Shown here one piece after another: positions 1-9,607 of a DNA stretch of 64,000 nucleotides. The DNA is taken from positions 28,924-92,923 of the forward strand of contig DATCGG010000548.1 of the NCBI GenBank assembly GCA_036509075.1, in the 5' to 3' direction. Position 1 is the stretch's first letter, and each line of letters begins with the position of its first letter. Both the position numbers and the translations under genes were made by a program. The notes under the pieces are model-generated. The model ran no database searches, was not told the DNA's origin, and worked only from the letters and a program-made list of their open reading frames with translations. The DNA comes from JAJKIV01 sp036509075. Its GTDB lineage: Bacteria > Gemmatimonadota > Gemmatimonadetes > Gemmatimonadales > Gemmatimonadaceae.

Positions 1-306
1 AACGCGGCAGACATTGCTCGCGCGGTCGCTCTTGGCGTCGCCCGGCGAGTCGACCGCCGTCGCCTACAGCTCGAGTCGTCAGCCCGACGGCTGCACGCCG
101 TCAGTCCGCTCGGAACGCTGGATCGCGGTTATGCCATCGTTCGCACGGGTGACGGACGCATGGTACGTTCGGTCGATGGCCTGCAGCCAGGCAGTCGCGT
201 CGAGGTGGTGCTCCGCGACGGCACGGCCGAGGCGACGGTCGAGCGCGTGATGCCTAACGATCAGTCCACGATGTCGCCGGGTGCCGTAGCGGGGGCGGAG
301 TCGTGA
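1..306 (+). CDS. xseA: Exodeoxyribonuclease VII large subunit, C-terminal part
   Basis: The frame is open from base 1 to the TGA at 304-306, so only the last 101 residues are visible. They carry the family signature near the C-terminus, SPLGTLDRGYAIV, followed by a short beta-rich tail (about residues 30-85). The large subunit is the catalytic part of exonuclease VII, which degrades single-stranded DNA in both directions. The immediately overlapping xseB gene (GTGA junction) supports the call. The nuclease domain lies outside the window. The terminal residues beyond the conserved tail are low complexity. Confidence 0.9.
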   Translation, partial: NAADIARAVALGVARRVDRRRLQLESSARRLHAVSPLGTLDRGYAIVRTGDGRMVRSVDGLQPGSRVEVVLRDGTAEATVERVMPNDQSTMSPGAVAGAES

Positions 307-515
307 CGTTCGAAGCCAGCATGGAGCGACTGGAGGCGATCGCGGCGCGCCTGGAGGACGACGAGCTTGACCTCGACACGGCGCTGGCGCTGTTTGAGGA
401 AGGCGTTGCCGAGCTCAGAGCTGCGTCCGCCTTTCTTGCACAGGCCGAGACGCGGCTCAAGCAGCTCAACGAAGCGGCCGACGGGATGTTTCGCATCGAC
501 GATCTGCGTGACTGA
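303..515 (+). CDS. xseB: Exodeoxyribonuclease VII small subunit
   Basis: This 70-residue protein is the accessory subunit of exonuclease VII and is predicted to form a helical hairpin that binds XseA. It shows the family pattern MTFEASMERLEAIAARLE, then a DLDTALALFEEGV segment and a coiled-coil second helix rich in L, A and E. The length matches the family (about 70-80 residues). The GTG start overlaps the xseA stop by four bases, indicating translational coupling in one operon. The next gene, a prenyl diphosphate synthase, begins inside its last codons, an arrangement common in bacteria. Confidence 0.92.
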   Translation: MTFEASMERLEAIAARLEDDELDLDTALALFEEGVAELRAASAFLAQAETRLKQLNEAADGMFRIDDLRD

Positions 516-1404
516 CATCGCGACGTTGAGTCTCGCGGTCGATCGCCGCGCGATCGACGACACGCTGGCCGGTTTCTGCGCCACGGAGCTCGGACGCATC
601 GAGCCCCGTGTCGCCGAGGCGATCCGTTATAGCCTGCTGGGCGGCGGGAAACGGCTGCGGGCAATGCTTGTTGCCGCGACCTACGAATCCGTTGGCGGCA
701 CGGCCGACTGCCGCGTTCTCGCGTCGGCGGTCGAGGTGATTCACGCGTACTCGCTCGTGCACGACGACCTCCCGTGCATGGATGACGATGACGTCCGGCG
801 CGGACGGCCGACCGTGCATCGTGTGTTCGGTGTCCCGGTCGCGGCCTGCGCGGGGCTCGCGATGGTGCCGCTCGCGGCGCGATGTGCCTATCGAGGGTCG
901 CTCGCACTCGGGTTGCCGTCGACCGCCGCGGCGGACATTGTTCGGGAACTCATGCGAGCGGCCGGGGCAGGGGGAATGATCGGCGGGCAGCTCCTCGACC
1001 TCGAGGCCGAGGGGGTGTCGCTGCCGCTCGACGAGCTGGAGCGCGTGCACCGGGCGAAGACCGGTGCGCTGATCGTGGCTGCCGCGCGCGTGGGCGCCCG
1101 CGGCGCACGGGCCACGGATGGTGAGCTCGAGGCGGTCGAGCGCTATGGATCAGCGATCGGCCTCGCCTTTCAGATCATGGATGATGTCCTCGACGTGACC
1201 GCCACGACCGACGTACTTGGCAAGACCGCCGGGCGTGACGCGGCGCTCCGGAAGAGCACCTACCCCGCGCTGCTTGGAACGGCTGGTGCGACTCAGCGCG
1301 CTGCCGCGCTGATCGCCGACGCGACGGGTGCGCTGCGTGATGCCGGCATCCTCACGCCGGCGCTCGAGTCCATCGCCCAGTACGTCGTCGCACGCCGCTC
1401 GTGA
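508..1404 (+). CDS. ispA: Polyprenyl (farnesyl-type) diphosphate synthase
   Basis: It condenses isopentenyl diphosphate with allylic diphosphates to give farnesyl or geranylgeranyl diphosphate in the cytosol. The GTG at 508 is chosen because it overlaps xseB and gives a normal 298-residue protein. Visible motifs are GGGKRLR (about 45-51), the first aspartate-rich motif DDLPCMDDDD (about 86-95) followed by RRGRPT, and the second, FQIMDDVLD (about 220-228). The two-residue insertion in the first motif is typical of bacterial FPP synthases. Where the family usually has LAGDALL after that motif, this protein reads CAGLAMV, an unusual substitution. dxs follows directly, so prenyl chain synthesis sits beside the MEP pathway entry gene. 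Product chain length cannot be settled from sequence alone. Confidence 0.85.
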   Translation: MTDIATLSLAVDRRAIDDTLAGFCATELGRIEPRVAEAIRYSLLGGGKRLRAMLVAATYESVGGTADCRVLASAVEVIHAYSLVHDDLPCMDDDDVRRGRPTVHRVFGVPVAACAGLAMVPLAARCAYRGSLALGLPSTAAADIVRELMRAAGAGGMIGGQLLDLEAEGVSLPLDELERVHRAKTGALIVAAARVGARGARATDGELEAVERYGSAIGLAFQIMDDVLDVTATTDVLGKTAGRDAALRKSTYPALLGTAGATQRAAALIADATGALRDAGILTPALESIAQYVVARRS

Positions 1405-1442
1405 CGGGTGATCCGGGCGCGGCTTGCCACCACCTACCAGAC

Positions 1443-3368
1443 ATGATTCTTCTCGACACCCTGAGCTCGACCGCCGATCTGAAGCGCCTCAGCCGCGACG
1501 AGCTGGCAGCCCTTGCCGGCGAAATGCGGGCGCGGCTCATTGATGTCTGCTCACGAACCGGCGGACACATCGGGGCCGGCCTCGGCGTCGTCGAGCTCAC
1601 GATCGCGCTCCACTACGTGTTCGACACGCCGATCGATCAGGTCGTGTGGGACGTCGGTCATCAGGGGTACCCGCACAAGATCCTCACCGGCCGCAACGAA
1701 CGCCTCGATACGCTGCGCCAGGAAGGCGGAATCTCCGGGTTCCTCAAGCGGGCTGAGAGCGAGTACGACGTGTTCGGGGCAGGGCACGCCGCGACGGCGA
1801 TCTCGGCCGCGCTTGGTGTCGCGGTGGGCCGCGATCTCAAGGATGAGAAGTTCAAGGTCGTTGCCGTGCTTGGCGACGGTGCGCTCACGTCCGGTCTCGC
1901 GTACGAGGGGCTGAACAACGCCGGCGCTGCGGACCGGGACATCATCGTTGTGCTCAACGACAACGAGATGTCGATCGCGCCTAACGTCGGCGCCATGTCG
2001 AAGTACCTGAACTCCGTCCAGCGCAATCCGCTGTATAACCGTCTGCGCTCCAAGATCGGCGAGGTCGCGGACCACCTGAAGGACCACGGCCCTGGCATGC
2101 TGGCTGTCGCGGCCGGCATGGTGCGAAAGTGGGAAGAGAGCGTCAAGGCATTCCTCACGCCCGGCGTCCTGTTCGAGGAGCTCGGGTTTCGCTACTTCGG
2201 CCCGATCGATGGGCACGACCTCGGCGCGCTGATCGACACGTTAGGCGCCGTCCGGCCAATGACGGGTCCGCGGCTCGTCCACGTCATCACCCAGAAGGGA
2301 AAGGGATTCCCGGCCGGCGAACGGGGTGCGGGTGCCGCGGAGAAGTGGCACGCACTGCCGCCGGGGCACGACCCGGCAACCGGCAACCAGCTCGCGACCG
2401 CGGCTGGCAACCCGCAGTATACGAAGGTCTTTGGCGAGGGGCTGTCAGCGCTCATGCAGGAGCGCGACGATGTCGTGTGCATCACGGCCGCCATGCCCAG
2501 CGGGACCGGCACCGCCGCCGTCGCGAAAGCGCACCCGAAGCGGTTCTTCGACGTCGGCATCGCGGAAGGCCATGCGGTGACGTTCGCCGCCGGTCTCGCA
2601 ACGCGCGGCGTGCGACCGGTCGTCGCCATCTACTCGACGTTCCTGCAGCGCGCCTACGACAACATCATCCACGACGTCGCGATCCAGCATCTCCCGGTCA
2701 TCTTCTGCATGGACAGGGCGGGGCTCGTCGGCGAGGATGGTGAGACTCACATGGGACTGTACGACATCGCCTACATGCTTGCCGTACCGGGCATGACCGT
2801 CGTCGCGCCGAAGGACGGAGCGGAGATGCTGGCGCTGCTGCGAACGGGCCTCACGTACGACGCAGGGCCGTTCGCGATGCGATATCCGCGTGCCGTGCTT
2901 CCCGCGCCGGCGCCGTCGGTGTCCGAGGTCCAGCCGGTCCCGTTCGGAACGTGGGAGGTCGTTAGGCGCGTACCGGGCGGCGCGGAGATCGCCATCCTTG
3001 CGGTGGGCACGATGGTGGTTCCGGCCATCGAGGCGGCCGCGTCGCTGGCGGCCGAAGGCCTCGATGTCAGTGTCGTCAACTGCCGCTTCCTCAAGCCATA
3101 CGACGAGCTCACCCTCGCGGCGGTGATGTCCGAGCACCGCAAGCTGCTCGTGGTGGAAGAGGGCACCGTGGTGAATGGATTCGGCGCATACATGGCGTCG
3201 GTCGTCCAGCGGCTCGATCCCGACGTGCGAGTCGCCGTGCACGGCGTGCCCGATCGGATCGTCTATGCGGCGTCGCGCGCGCGGCAGCTCGCGTCGTGCG
3301 GGCTGGATGCCGTCGGAATCGCCGCGCGTGTTCGCGCCCTTGACGAAAGCGAGGCGCTCACCGGGTGA
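1443..3368 (+). CDS. dxs: 1-deoxy-D-xylulose-5-phosphate synthase
   Basis: This thiamine-diphosphate enzyme joins pyruvate and glyceraldehyde 3-phosphate in the first step of the MEP isoprenoid pathway. The ATG at 1443 gives MILLDTLSS, the usual N-terminus, and a 641-residue protein; an in-frame GTG at 1401 would add 14 atypical residues. The N-terminal domain shows DVGHQGYPHKILTGR and the ThDP motif LGDGALTSGLAYEGLNNAG. The middle domain has YSTFLQRAYDNIIHDVAIQ and DRAGLVGEDGETHMG, and a transketolase C-terminal domain follows. It lies between the prenyl synthase and nadK genes and overlaps nadK by four bases. Two copies of the CGTTAGGC octamer and one of its complement lie inside it. Confidence 0.97.
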   Translation: MILLDTLSSTADLKRLSRDELAALAGEMRARLIDVCSRTGGHIGAGLGVVELTIALHYVFDTPIDQVVWDVGHQGYPHKILTGRNERLDTLRQEGGISGFLKRAESEYDVFGAGHAATAISAALGVAVGRDLKDEKFKVVAVLGDGALTSGLAYEGLNNAGAADRDIIVVLNDNEMSIAPNVGAMSKYLNSVQRNPLYNRLRSKIGEVADHLKDHGPGMLAVAAGMVRKWEESVKAFLTPGVLFEELGFRYFGPIDGHDLGALIDTLGAVRPMTGPRLVHVITQKGKGFPAGERGAGAAEKWHALPPGHDPATGNQLATAAGNPQYTKVFGEGLSALMQERDDVVCITAAMPSGTGTAAVAKAHPKRFFDVGIAEGHAVTFAAGLATRGVRPVVAIYSTFLQRAYDNIIHDVAIQHLPVIFCMDRAGLVGEDGETHMGLYDIAYMLAVPGMTVVAPKDGAEMLALLRTGLTYDAGPFAMRYPRAVLPAPAPSVSEVQPVPFGTWEVVRRVPGGAEIAILAVGTMVVPAIEAAASLAAEGLDVSVVNCRFLKPYDELTLAAVMSEHRKLLVVEEGTVVNGFGAYMASVVQRLDPDVRVAVHGVPDRIVYAASRARQLASCGLDAVGIAARVRALDESEALTG

Positions 3369-4240
3369 TCCGCCTCGGAGTCGTAGGCCACCGCGGGTAC
3401 GACGGCCTCGTCGAGATTCTGAGTACGGTGTTCCGATTCGCGGGTGAGCTCGACCTCGAGCCAATCTTCGAGCCGGATCTGCTCGATGTCGCGCCCGGTG
3501 CCGGACGACTGGAGGCGGACACCGAGATCGACGCGCTGCTGACGCTGGGCGGCGACGGTACGCTGCTTCGCGGCGCTCGACTCCTTCGCGGCCGGCCCGT
3601 CCCGATTCTTGGGATTAACCTCGGACGACTTGGCTTCCTCACGAGCTGCGGTCGCGACGAAACCGAGCTCGCGCTGCGGCGCCTTGCGGCCGGTGACTAT
3701 CTCGCCGAGCGCCGCATGCAGCTGGAGGCGCGCGCGTTGGACCGCAGCGGCAACAGCCGGAAACGATGGTTCGCGCTCAACGATGTCGTGCTGCACAAGG
3801 GCGGCTTCGCGCGGGTGCTTCACCTGAGCGTGTCGGCCAACGGCGATCCCGTGGGCTCGTACGCAGCGGACGGCATCGTATTCTCGACGCCAACGGGGTC
3901 GACCGCCTACAGCCTCTCCGCCGGCGGGCCCGTAGTGGTGCCGACGCTCGAGTCCATCGTCGTGACGCCGATCTCTCCGCACACGCTCGGGATTCGGCCG
4001 CTCGTGCTCGCGGCGGACGCGGAGCTCAGCGTGCATACGGATGATGGCCCGGACGAGCTTCTGGTGACGGTGGACGGCCAGGTCGGCACCACGTTTTCGG
4101 TTGGCGAAACTCTGATCGTACGGCGTGCCGACCGGCACGCGCTCATCGTGCGATTCCCCGGCTCCACGTTCTTTTCCGTGCTGACGCGGAAGCTCGGCTG
4201 GGGCGGCCTCGCCGACCGCGACGACAGACCGAAATGTTGA
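3365..4240 (+). CDS. nadK: NAD kinase
   Basis: It phosphorylates NAD to NADP. The 291-residue length is normal. The diagnostic GGDGTLLRGAR loop lies at about residues 59-69, preceded by an N-terminal Rossmann-like half and followed by NLGRLGFLT. The ADGIVFSTPTGSTAYSLSAGG segment (about 166-186) is the second conserved NAD-binding block, and the C-terminal beta domain carries VDGQVG. The GTG start overlaps the dxs stop (GTGA), and recN begins seven bases before its end, the same nadK-recN order seen in many bacteria. Confidence 0.95.
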   Translation: MIRLGVVGHRGYDGLVEILSTVFRFAGELDLEPIFEPDLLDVAPGAGRLEADTEIDALLTLGGDGTLLRGARLLRGRPVPILGINLGRLGFLTSCGRDETELALRRLAAGDYLAERRMQLEARALDRSGNSRKRWFALNDVVLHKGGFARVLHLSVSANGDPVGSYAADGIVFSTPTGSTAYSLSAGGPVVVPTLESIVVTPISPHTLGIRPLVLAADAELSVHTDDGPDELLVTVDGQVGTTFSVGETLIVRRADRHALIVRFPGSTFFSVLTRKLGWGGLADRDDRPKC

Positions 4241-5940
4241 CCGAGCTGCGGATCAGGAACTTCGCGATCATTGAATCGCTGACGCTGCCGCTGGCTCCCG
4301 GCTTCAACCTGCTTTCCGGAGAGACGGGAGCAGGGAAGTCGATCATCGTCGGCGCGCTTGGACTGCTCCTGGGCGAACGCGCGAGCGGTGACCTCATCCG
4401 AACTGGTGCCGAGCGCGCCATCGTCGAAGGCGTCTTCGATGTCACGGGTCACGTAACGGCGTCGGCTATCCTCGACGATCGCGGCATCGATGTCGAGAAC
4501 GACACTGTCGTTCTCCGCCGCGAGGTGAGCGCGAACGGTCGCGCCCGCGCATGGGTGAACGGAACGACGGTGACCGCCGGTGTGCTCGCCGAAATCGGTC
4601 GGCTGCTCGTGAATCTCCACGGACAGCACGAGGCGCAAACGCTCCTGGACGTCGACGCGCAACGTCAGATTCTCGACGCCTTTGGCGGAGCGACGGAGCA
4701 GGCGAGCCGTGTTCGCGCCTTGTACGACGCGCTGGTCACGGTCCGTCGCGACATCCAGACGCTCGAGACGCGGCGAGCTGACGCCGAGCGGCGAGCAGAC
4801 TATCTGCGGCACGTCACGCACGAGATTGACGCTGCTCGCCTCGTGGACGGCGAGGAGGAACGGCTCGCCGAAGAGGCGAGACGTCTGGAGCACGCTGAGG
4901 AGTTGCGCTCGCTCGCACAGGGCGTGAGCAGTGTCCTCGACGGCGACGAGGACGCGGTGCTGCAGCGACTCGCTGCGGTCCAGCGCGCGCTGGCGAGCAT
5001 CCAGCGAATCGACCCGTCGCTGACACGCCTTCAGGAAACCTTCGACACCGCGTTCTACGGCCTCGAGGAGCTCTCGCGCGAGCTCGTTGCGTATGAGGAA
5101 GGTATCGAGCTCGACCCCGAGCGCCTGTCCGATGTCGAGCGTCGCCGTGACCTCATCTTCCGCCTAACGAAGAAGTATGGCCCGGCGGTCGGTGACGTGC
5201 TCGAGACGGCACAACGCGCGCGTGCTGAGCTCGACCTGGTGGATTCCGCGGCATTCGACCTCCGACAGCTCACGGAACGCGAGCACGCAGCCGCGGCGCA
5301 GCTTGCCGACGCCGCCGTCGCGTTGTCCACGTTGCGAGCCGCGGCGGCGGATCGCCTTGCGCGGGCGGTCGATCAGGTCCTCCCGGACCTCGGGATCCCG
5401 GACGGCCGGTTCTCGGCCACCCTGACACCGCGCGCCGAGATCGGGCCGGCCGGAGCCGAGGACGTGGAGTTCCGAGTTGCGCTGAACATCGGCCACGATG
5501 CGCGGCCGCTGGCCCGCGTCGCGTCGGGCGGCGAGCTATCGCGCGTCATGCTCGCGCTCAAAACGATCCTGGCGCGCCTCGATCACGTGCCGACTCTCGT
5601 GTTCGACGAGGTGGATGCCGGTATCGGCGGTCGCGTCGGATTGCAGGTCGGGGAGACTATGCGGCGCGTCGCCGCACACCATCAGGTGTTCGCGATCTCG
5701 CACCTTCCGCAGATCGCGGCGCGGGCGCACCACCACATCCTCGTCGCCAAGGGCGCTCGTGAGGGCGTGACCACGGCCGACACGCGCGTGCTCGAGGGCG
5801 ACGAGCGGGTGCTCGAGATCGCGCGAATGCTCGGTGGCGACCCGGAGAGCACCGTGAGCCAGGCCCACGCGCGCGAGCTCCTCGCTACCGCGGCCGTGCC
5901 CGAGCCTGCCCGGGCACCCAGACGCTCCAGGAAACGTTAG
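4234..5940 (+). CDS. recN: DNA repair protein RecN
   Basis: RecN is an SMC-like ATPase that acts at double-strand breaks during recombinational repair. The 568-residue protein has Walker A GETGAGKSII (about 30-39), a long central coiled-coil stretch (about 150-360), and a C-terminal half with the ABC signature ASGGELSRVMLALK (about 430) and Walker B LVFDEVDAGIGG (about 455). QVFAISHLPQIAARA follows as the family H-loop region. It overlaps nadK and ends the operon. An exact CGTTAGGC octamer (5935-5942) spans its TAG stop codon. A DNA uptake or repair role for that motif would be inference. Confidence 0.96.
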   Translation: MLTELRIRNFAIIESLTLPLAPGFNLLSGETGAGKSIIVGALGLLLGERASGDLIRTGAERAIVEGVFDVTGHVTASAILDDRGIDVENDTVVLRREVSANGRARAWVNGTTVTAGVLAEIGRLLVNLHGQHEAQTLLDVDAQRQILDAFGGATEQASRVRALYDALVTVRRDIQTLETRRADAERRADYLRHVTHEIDAARLVDGEEERLAEEARRLEHAEELRSLAQGVSSVLDGDEDAVLQRLAAVQRALASIQRIDPSLTRLQETFDTAFYGLEELSRELVAYEEGIELDPERLSDVERRRDLIFRLTKKYGPAVGDVLETAQRARAELDLVDSAAFDLRQLTEREHAAAAQLADAAVALSTLRAAAADRLARAVDQVLPDLGIPDGRFSATLTPRAEIGPAGAEDVEFRVALNIGHDARPLARVASGGELSRVMLALKTILARLDHVPTLVFDEVDAGIGGRVGLQVGETMRRVAAHHQVFAISHLPQIAARAHHHILVAKGAREGVTTADTRVLEGDERVLEIARMLGGDPESTVSQAHARELLATAAVPEPARAPRRSRKR

Positions 5941-5944
5941 GCAG

Positions 5945-7648
5945 TCACTTGCTCGATGATGTCCCAGGTCGGAGCGGCGCGCCGAACAGGCGCGTATAGT
6001 ACCGCATCTGGATCTGCGTGGTGAACTGCTTCGGCGAGTAGCCTGAGCCGCTGATCGACTGCCAGTGAGAGAACTGCACCTCGATCGGGATGCGTGAGCG
6101 GCCCTGGTCGTACGCGCGGAGCGTGGAAAAGCTCGCGCCGCCGCCGATGCGCTGTTCCCGTTGCTCGGTGCCCACACCGAGGATGCTCGCGTCGAGCGTG
6201 ATCGGTTCACCCGATGGATCCTCGGTGGTGAACACGCCAGTGTACTTGTCCTCGCCCTTCCGTCGGTACAGGTAGTTCGCCGAGAGCGACAGGTAGTCGT
6301 TATAGACCCACCGTGGCGACGCTTCGAGCTCGATGTAGTCGCCGAGGTCTCGTGACACGACCTGCTCCCGATACTTCATGATGAACGGATTTCGCGCGAC
6401 GTCGGGAATACGGTACGTCCGCTGGTCCACGAGCTGCGCGCCATATCGGCCGACCACCGAAGCCCAGAATCGACGGCCGAAAACGAAGTCGACGGCGCCG
6501 TTGCCCTCGAAATCAGTTTGCGCGTCGCCCGTTCCGATGTCGAAGATGTCGTCTGGCCGTTCCAGCTGTGCCGTGCCGAGGCGAGCAAGCGCGCCGGCAG
6601 CCACGCGCATCCCGAATCCCTTCCGGTGCGCGCGAGCAGCAGGGCCGCTGCCGAATGTGTCCAGCAGCAGCACCTTCGCGCCAAGCTCGATGTCACCGAT
6701 GTGACTCCGCTCGACCAGACCGAGCGGCGCGATCTGGAGCGAATCACTCAGGTAGGTGGTTGCCTGCACGGCGCTGATCGGAGCCGGCGCCCCCACAGGG
6801 TTATCCCACGTGCCAAGGTTGGCGATGTACGCCTTGAACGACGCATTGATCGCTTCGACGCGGCCGATGATCGAGCTCTGAAACACGCTGTTGCTCATTG
6901 GCACGAACGCATTGCCCTTCGCCGTGTCCGCGCCGGTGCCGTACGTCGTCGCGATGCCTGACGCGAACGCACGCGCTTCGTTCACGAGCGCTCGCGCGCG
7001 CGCCTGGTCGGCGCACACCGGATCGGTGCTGCCCCCGGCACAAGCGTTGAGTCGCGCGAGCACAACCTCGGACGCATTCAACAGCGAATCCACGACGCGC
7101 TTATTCTGTGCCGTCGCCTCCTCTTGCCGGCCCACGATGAAAGCCGGATTGGGGCCAATGTTTGCGGGATTTCTCAGCTCATTCCGCGGATTCACATCGA
7201 CCACGACCTCGGAGATGTTGTGCTCGTACGGGACGCGCGCCGTCAGCATGAGACGCGACGTCAGGCCGATGTCGAGTGCGAACTCGCTGCGCGTGACTCG
7301 CGCCGTGAAGTCCGTGCGCATCGGGCCGAGAGACACGTCGGCGTTCGGAAGCTGCGCCAGATCGCGGAGTGACGTTCGAAGTGGTCGGAGCAGTTCCAGC
7401 TGCGCCGCGCCGAGCGAATCGCTCGAGTAGCGAGCAGCGAGCCGCTCCAGCGGTCCACCCGGTGTGTACACCTCGTTGTACGCCGACCACCCGACCTGCA
7501 CCGTCCAGCGGATGACGCCGGGCTGTAACACCGTCGCATCTTCGCCCGCGCCGAGCACGCGCTGGCCGTGACTGTTTCGCGGGATGATCGCAACGAGCGA
7601 GAGCGCGGCGCACACCAGAATCCTGCGATGAGTGGAGCGTAATCGCAC
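5945..7648 (-). CDS. Predicted outer-membrane beta-barrel protein, unknown function
   Basis: I do not recognise a named family. The protein of about 567 residues is read from a GTG at 7646-7648; in-frame sequence continues upstream, but this start places a signal peptide at the N-terminus (VRLRSTHRRI, then a hydrophobic stretch LVCAALSLVAII and a likely cleavage near SHGQ). The mature part has many alternating hydrophobic strands ending in aromatic residues, and it finishes with FTTQIQMRYYTRLFG, as expected for a beta-barrel. An insert of about 60 residues (ALVNEARAFASG region) is helical. It converges on recN and diverges from the glycosidase-like gene 103 bases away. The barrel assignment is an inference from composition; the start is uncertain. 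Confidence 0.55.
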   Translation of the reverse strand: MRLRSTHRRILVCAALSLVAIIPRNSHGQRVLGAGEDATVLQPGVIRWTVQVGWSAYNEVYTPGGPLERLAARYSSDSLGAAQLELLRPLRTSLRDLAQLPNADVSLGPMRTDFTARVTRSEFALDIGLTSRLMLTARVPYEHNISEVVVDVNPRNELRNPANIGPNPAFIVGRQEEATAQNKRVVDSLLNASEVVLARLNACAGGSTDPVCADQARARALVNEARAFASGIATTYGTGADTAKGNAFVPMSNSVFQSSIIGRVEAINASFKAYIANLGTWDNPVGAPAPISAVQATTYLSDSLQIAPLGLVERSHIGDIELGAKVLLLDTFGSGPAARAHRKGFGMRVAAGALARLGTAQLERPDDIFDIGTGDAQTDFEGNGAVDFVFGRRFWASVVGRYGAQLVDQRTYRIPDVARNPFIMKYREQVVSRDLGDYIELEASPRWVYNDYLSLSANYLYRRKGEDKYTGVFTTEDPSGEPITLDASILGVGTEQREQRIGGGASFSTLRAYDQGRSRIPIEVQFSHWQSISGSGYSPKQFTTQIQMRYYTRLFGAPLRPGTSSSK

Positions 7649-7750
7649 GTCGTGAAGCAGTGATGTGATGGTGGAGGTGGCGGCGGACGGAAAAGAACGA
7701 CTGGCGATGCGGCGGTCGCCCGCCCGGGCGTGGCCCGTTATGATGCCTAG

Positions 7751-9562
7751 GTGACAACGCCCCCTCAACATCACCACGTCGTGCCCGCTACGCCACTCCC
7801 CTCCGTTCCCTGGCTTCGAACGGGTAACCACTGGCTCGCGTTACCCTGCATCCACCCCGCCGACGGGTCGTTGCACGCGCTGGGCATGCTGCACCGTGGG
7901 GCCCGGGCCGCCGTGGAGTTTGCCGGCGGCCCTGGGTTCGCGGACGGGAACAGTCAGCCGCTCGCACGACTCGGGTTCACGGTGAATGGCACGCCGGTGC
8001 CCCTTGCACGCAACGGCCTCGCGTGGGAGCGCGCCATGGAGTGGCTGCCCACGTTCACGTGCAGTGCCGATTCGCTCGTGATTCGCGGAACGGTGTTCGC
8101 CCCCTACGGAAGGGATGCTGATACCGCCGGCGTCGTATACGCCGTCGCGATCGAGAATCGGGGACGCGTTGACATCGAGCTTGCGGTCACGCTCGACGGG
8201 ACGCTCGGCTACCGCCAGCTGCGCGTCCGCTCGTCGCGCCCGTTCGAGGACGCGCACGTTGCGATGCTCGCGCCGGATGACGTCGTGGTGCTCAAGGGCG
8301 CCGCGTTGCCGGGCCTCGTTGCACTCGCGATCGGAAGCGATGGAAGCGCGGAGGTCGAAGCGCGAACGGAGCCGGCACAGTACTCGATCCGGCGGACGAT
8401 GCGAATTGCGGCGGGCCAACACGCGGACGTTGCGTTCTACATTGCCGCGGGACCGGAACAGGATGGAGCGCACGCCACCGTGTCGGTGATGCGACGTCGC
8501 GGGTGGCGCGAACTGCTGTCCGCCACGCGCGACGCGTTGCGCGATCTCGAGCAGACCACCGGTCACGAAGCCCTCGATCGACTCATCAACCGGAACCTGC
8601 TCCTCGCGTACTTCTACGCCGTGGGCCGCGCGCTCGACGACGCGCACTTCTACCTGGTTCGGACGCGTACGCCGTGGCATGGGCGTGGAGTCACGTTCCG
8701 CGAGTGGGAGTCGCTCACGTGGACGCTTCCGGCCGTGCAGCTTGCCGACTCTGCGCTCGCCCGCGAGCTCATCCTCCGAGCGTGCGAGGTACATGGGTAT
8801 TCGCCGGGCAGCGGCGTCCGGTACCTCGATGGCACGTTGTTCGAGCCTGGTTTCTGTCTCGAGGGTGCCGCCTCGTACGCCCTCGCCGTTGATCGGTACA
8901 TTCGCGAGACGAACGACGACCAGATCGTCGAGGAGCCCGTCCTGGCCGATACGCTCTATTTGGCGTCCGATGACATCGCCGCTCGGCGCAACTCGAGTGT
9001 GCCGCTCTATTCGACCGAGGTGGCACCGAGCGGGAATCCGGCGCCACTACCGTATACGTTGCACGGCAACGCCGTCGCCGCGCAGGCGCTCGAGGTCTTT
9101 CGCCGGACGTTGGATGAACAGACCGCGCGCGACGTGCAGGATCCCGACGCGGTGCGCGCTGCGCTCAAGCGCCACTTCGCACGCGACCGGGAAGGCAAGG
9201 CGACATACGCGTCCGCGATCGATCTGAACGGCAACGCCGTGATGGACGATGATCCGTTAGCGTCGGTGTACTGGCTTCCCGTCTACGACGTCGTCGATCG
9301 AAACGAGTCGACGTATCGCCGCACGGTGCGAGCCGCATCGCGAGATCATCGGTTTCTCGTGCAGCAATGCGCACGGCTGCTTGGGCCGGAGGCGGCCGAT
9401 GTGATGCAATGGGTTCGCCGTGCTCCGCTGGACGATGGATTCGCGGCCGAGCAGACCGACGACGACGGGCGCGCGCAAGCCAACGGTGGCGACGCATCCG
9501 TCGCGGGGCTGCTCGCGCACACGCTCTGGTACGCGGTTCACGCGCTCGGCGTCACACCATGA
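7751..9562 (+). CDS. Glycosidase-like protein with predicted alpha/alpha-barrel, specificity unknown
   Basis: A 603-residue protein starting with GTG and lacking a clear signal peptide. The first 270 residues are beta-rich with repeated acidic and aromatic strands, resembling the N-terminal beta-sandwich of amylo-alpha-1,6-glucosidase-like and phosphorylase-like glycosidases. The rest is helical and contains GRGVTFREWESLTWTLPAV and FEPGFCLEGAASYALAV, which look like the acidic helix-loop stretches of a six-hairpin barrel. Substrate and catalytic residues cannot be assigned. It is followed directly by tRNA-Gly. It contains no exact copy of the window's octamer. The family call is tentative. 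Confidence 0.5.
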   Translation: MTTPPQHHHVVPATPLPSVPWLRTGNHWLALPCIHPADGSLHALGMLHRGARAAVEFAGGPGFADGNSQPLARLGFTVNGTPVPLARNGLAWERAMEWLPTFTCSADSLVIRGTVFAPYGRDADTAGVVYAVAIENRGRVDIELAVTLDGTLGYRQLRVRSSRPFEDAHVAMLAPDDVVVLKGAALPGLVALAIGSDGSAEVEARTEPAQYSIRRTMRIAAGQHADVAFYIAAGPEQDGAHATVSVMRRRGWRELLSATRDALRDLEQTTGHEALDRLINRNLLLAYFYAVGRALDDAHFYLVRTRTPWHGRGVTFREWESLTWTLPAVQLADSALARELILRACEVHGYSPGSGVRYLDGTLFEPGFCLEGAASYALAVDRYIRETNDDQIVEEPVLADTLYLASDDIAARRNSSVPLYSTEVAPSGNPAPLPYTLHGNAVAAQALEVFRRTLDEQTARDVQDPDAVRAALKRHFARDREGKATYASAIDLNGNAVMDDDPLASVYWLPVYDVVDRNESTYRRTVRAASRDHRFLVQQCARLLGPEAADVMQWVRRAPLDDGFAAEQTDDDGRAQANGGDASVAGLLAHTLWYAVHALGVTP

Positions 9563-9568
9563 CATCGC

Positions 9569-9598
9569 TTGTTGCGCCTCCGCGGCGGGCGTTATACT
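9569..9598 (+). promoter_or_regulatory. Putative sigma-70-type promoter of tRNA-Gly
   Basis: A -35-like TTGTTG (9569-9574), an 18-base spacer and a -10-like TATACT (9593-9598) lie just upstream of the tRNA, leaving ten bases to the mature 5' end. The spacing and the near-consensus -10 in otherwise GC-rich DNA support the call. Confidence 0.6.
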
Positions 9599-9607
9599 AG
9601 TCGGCAC

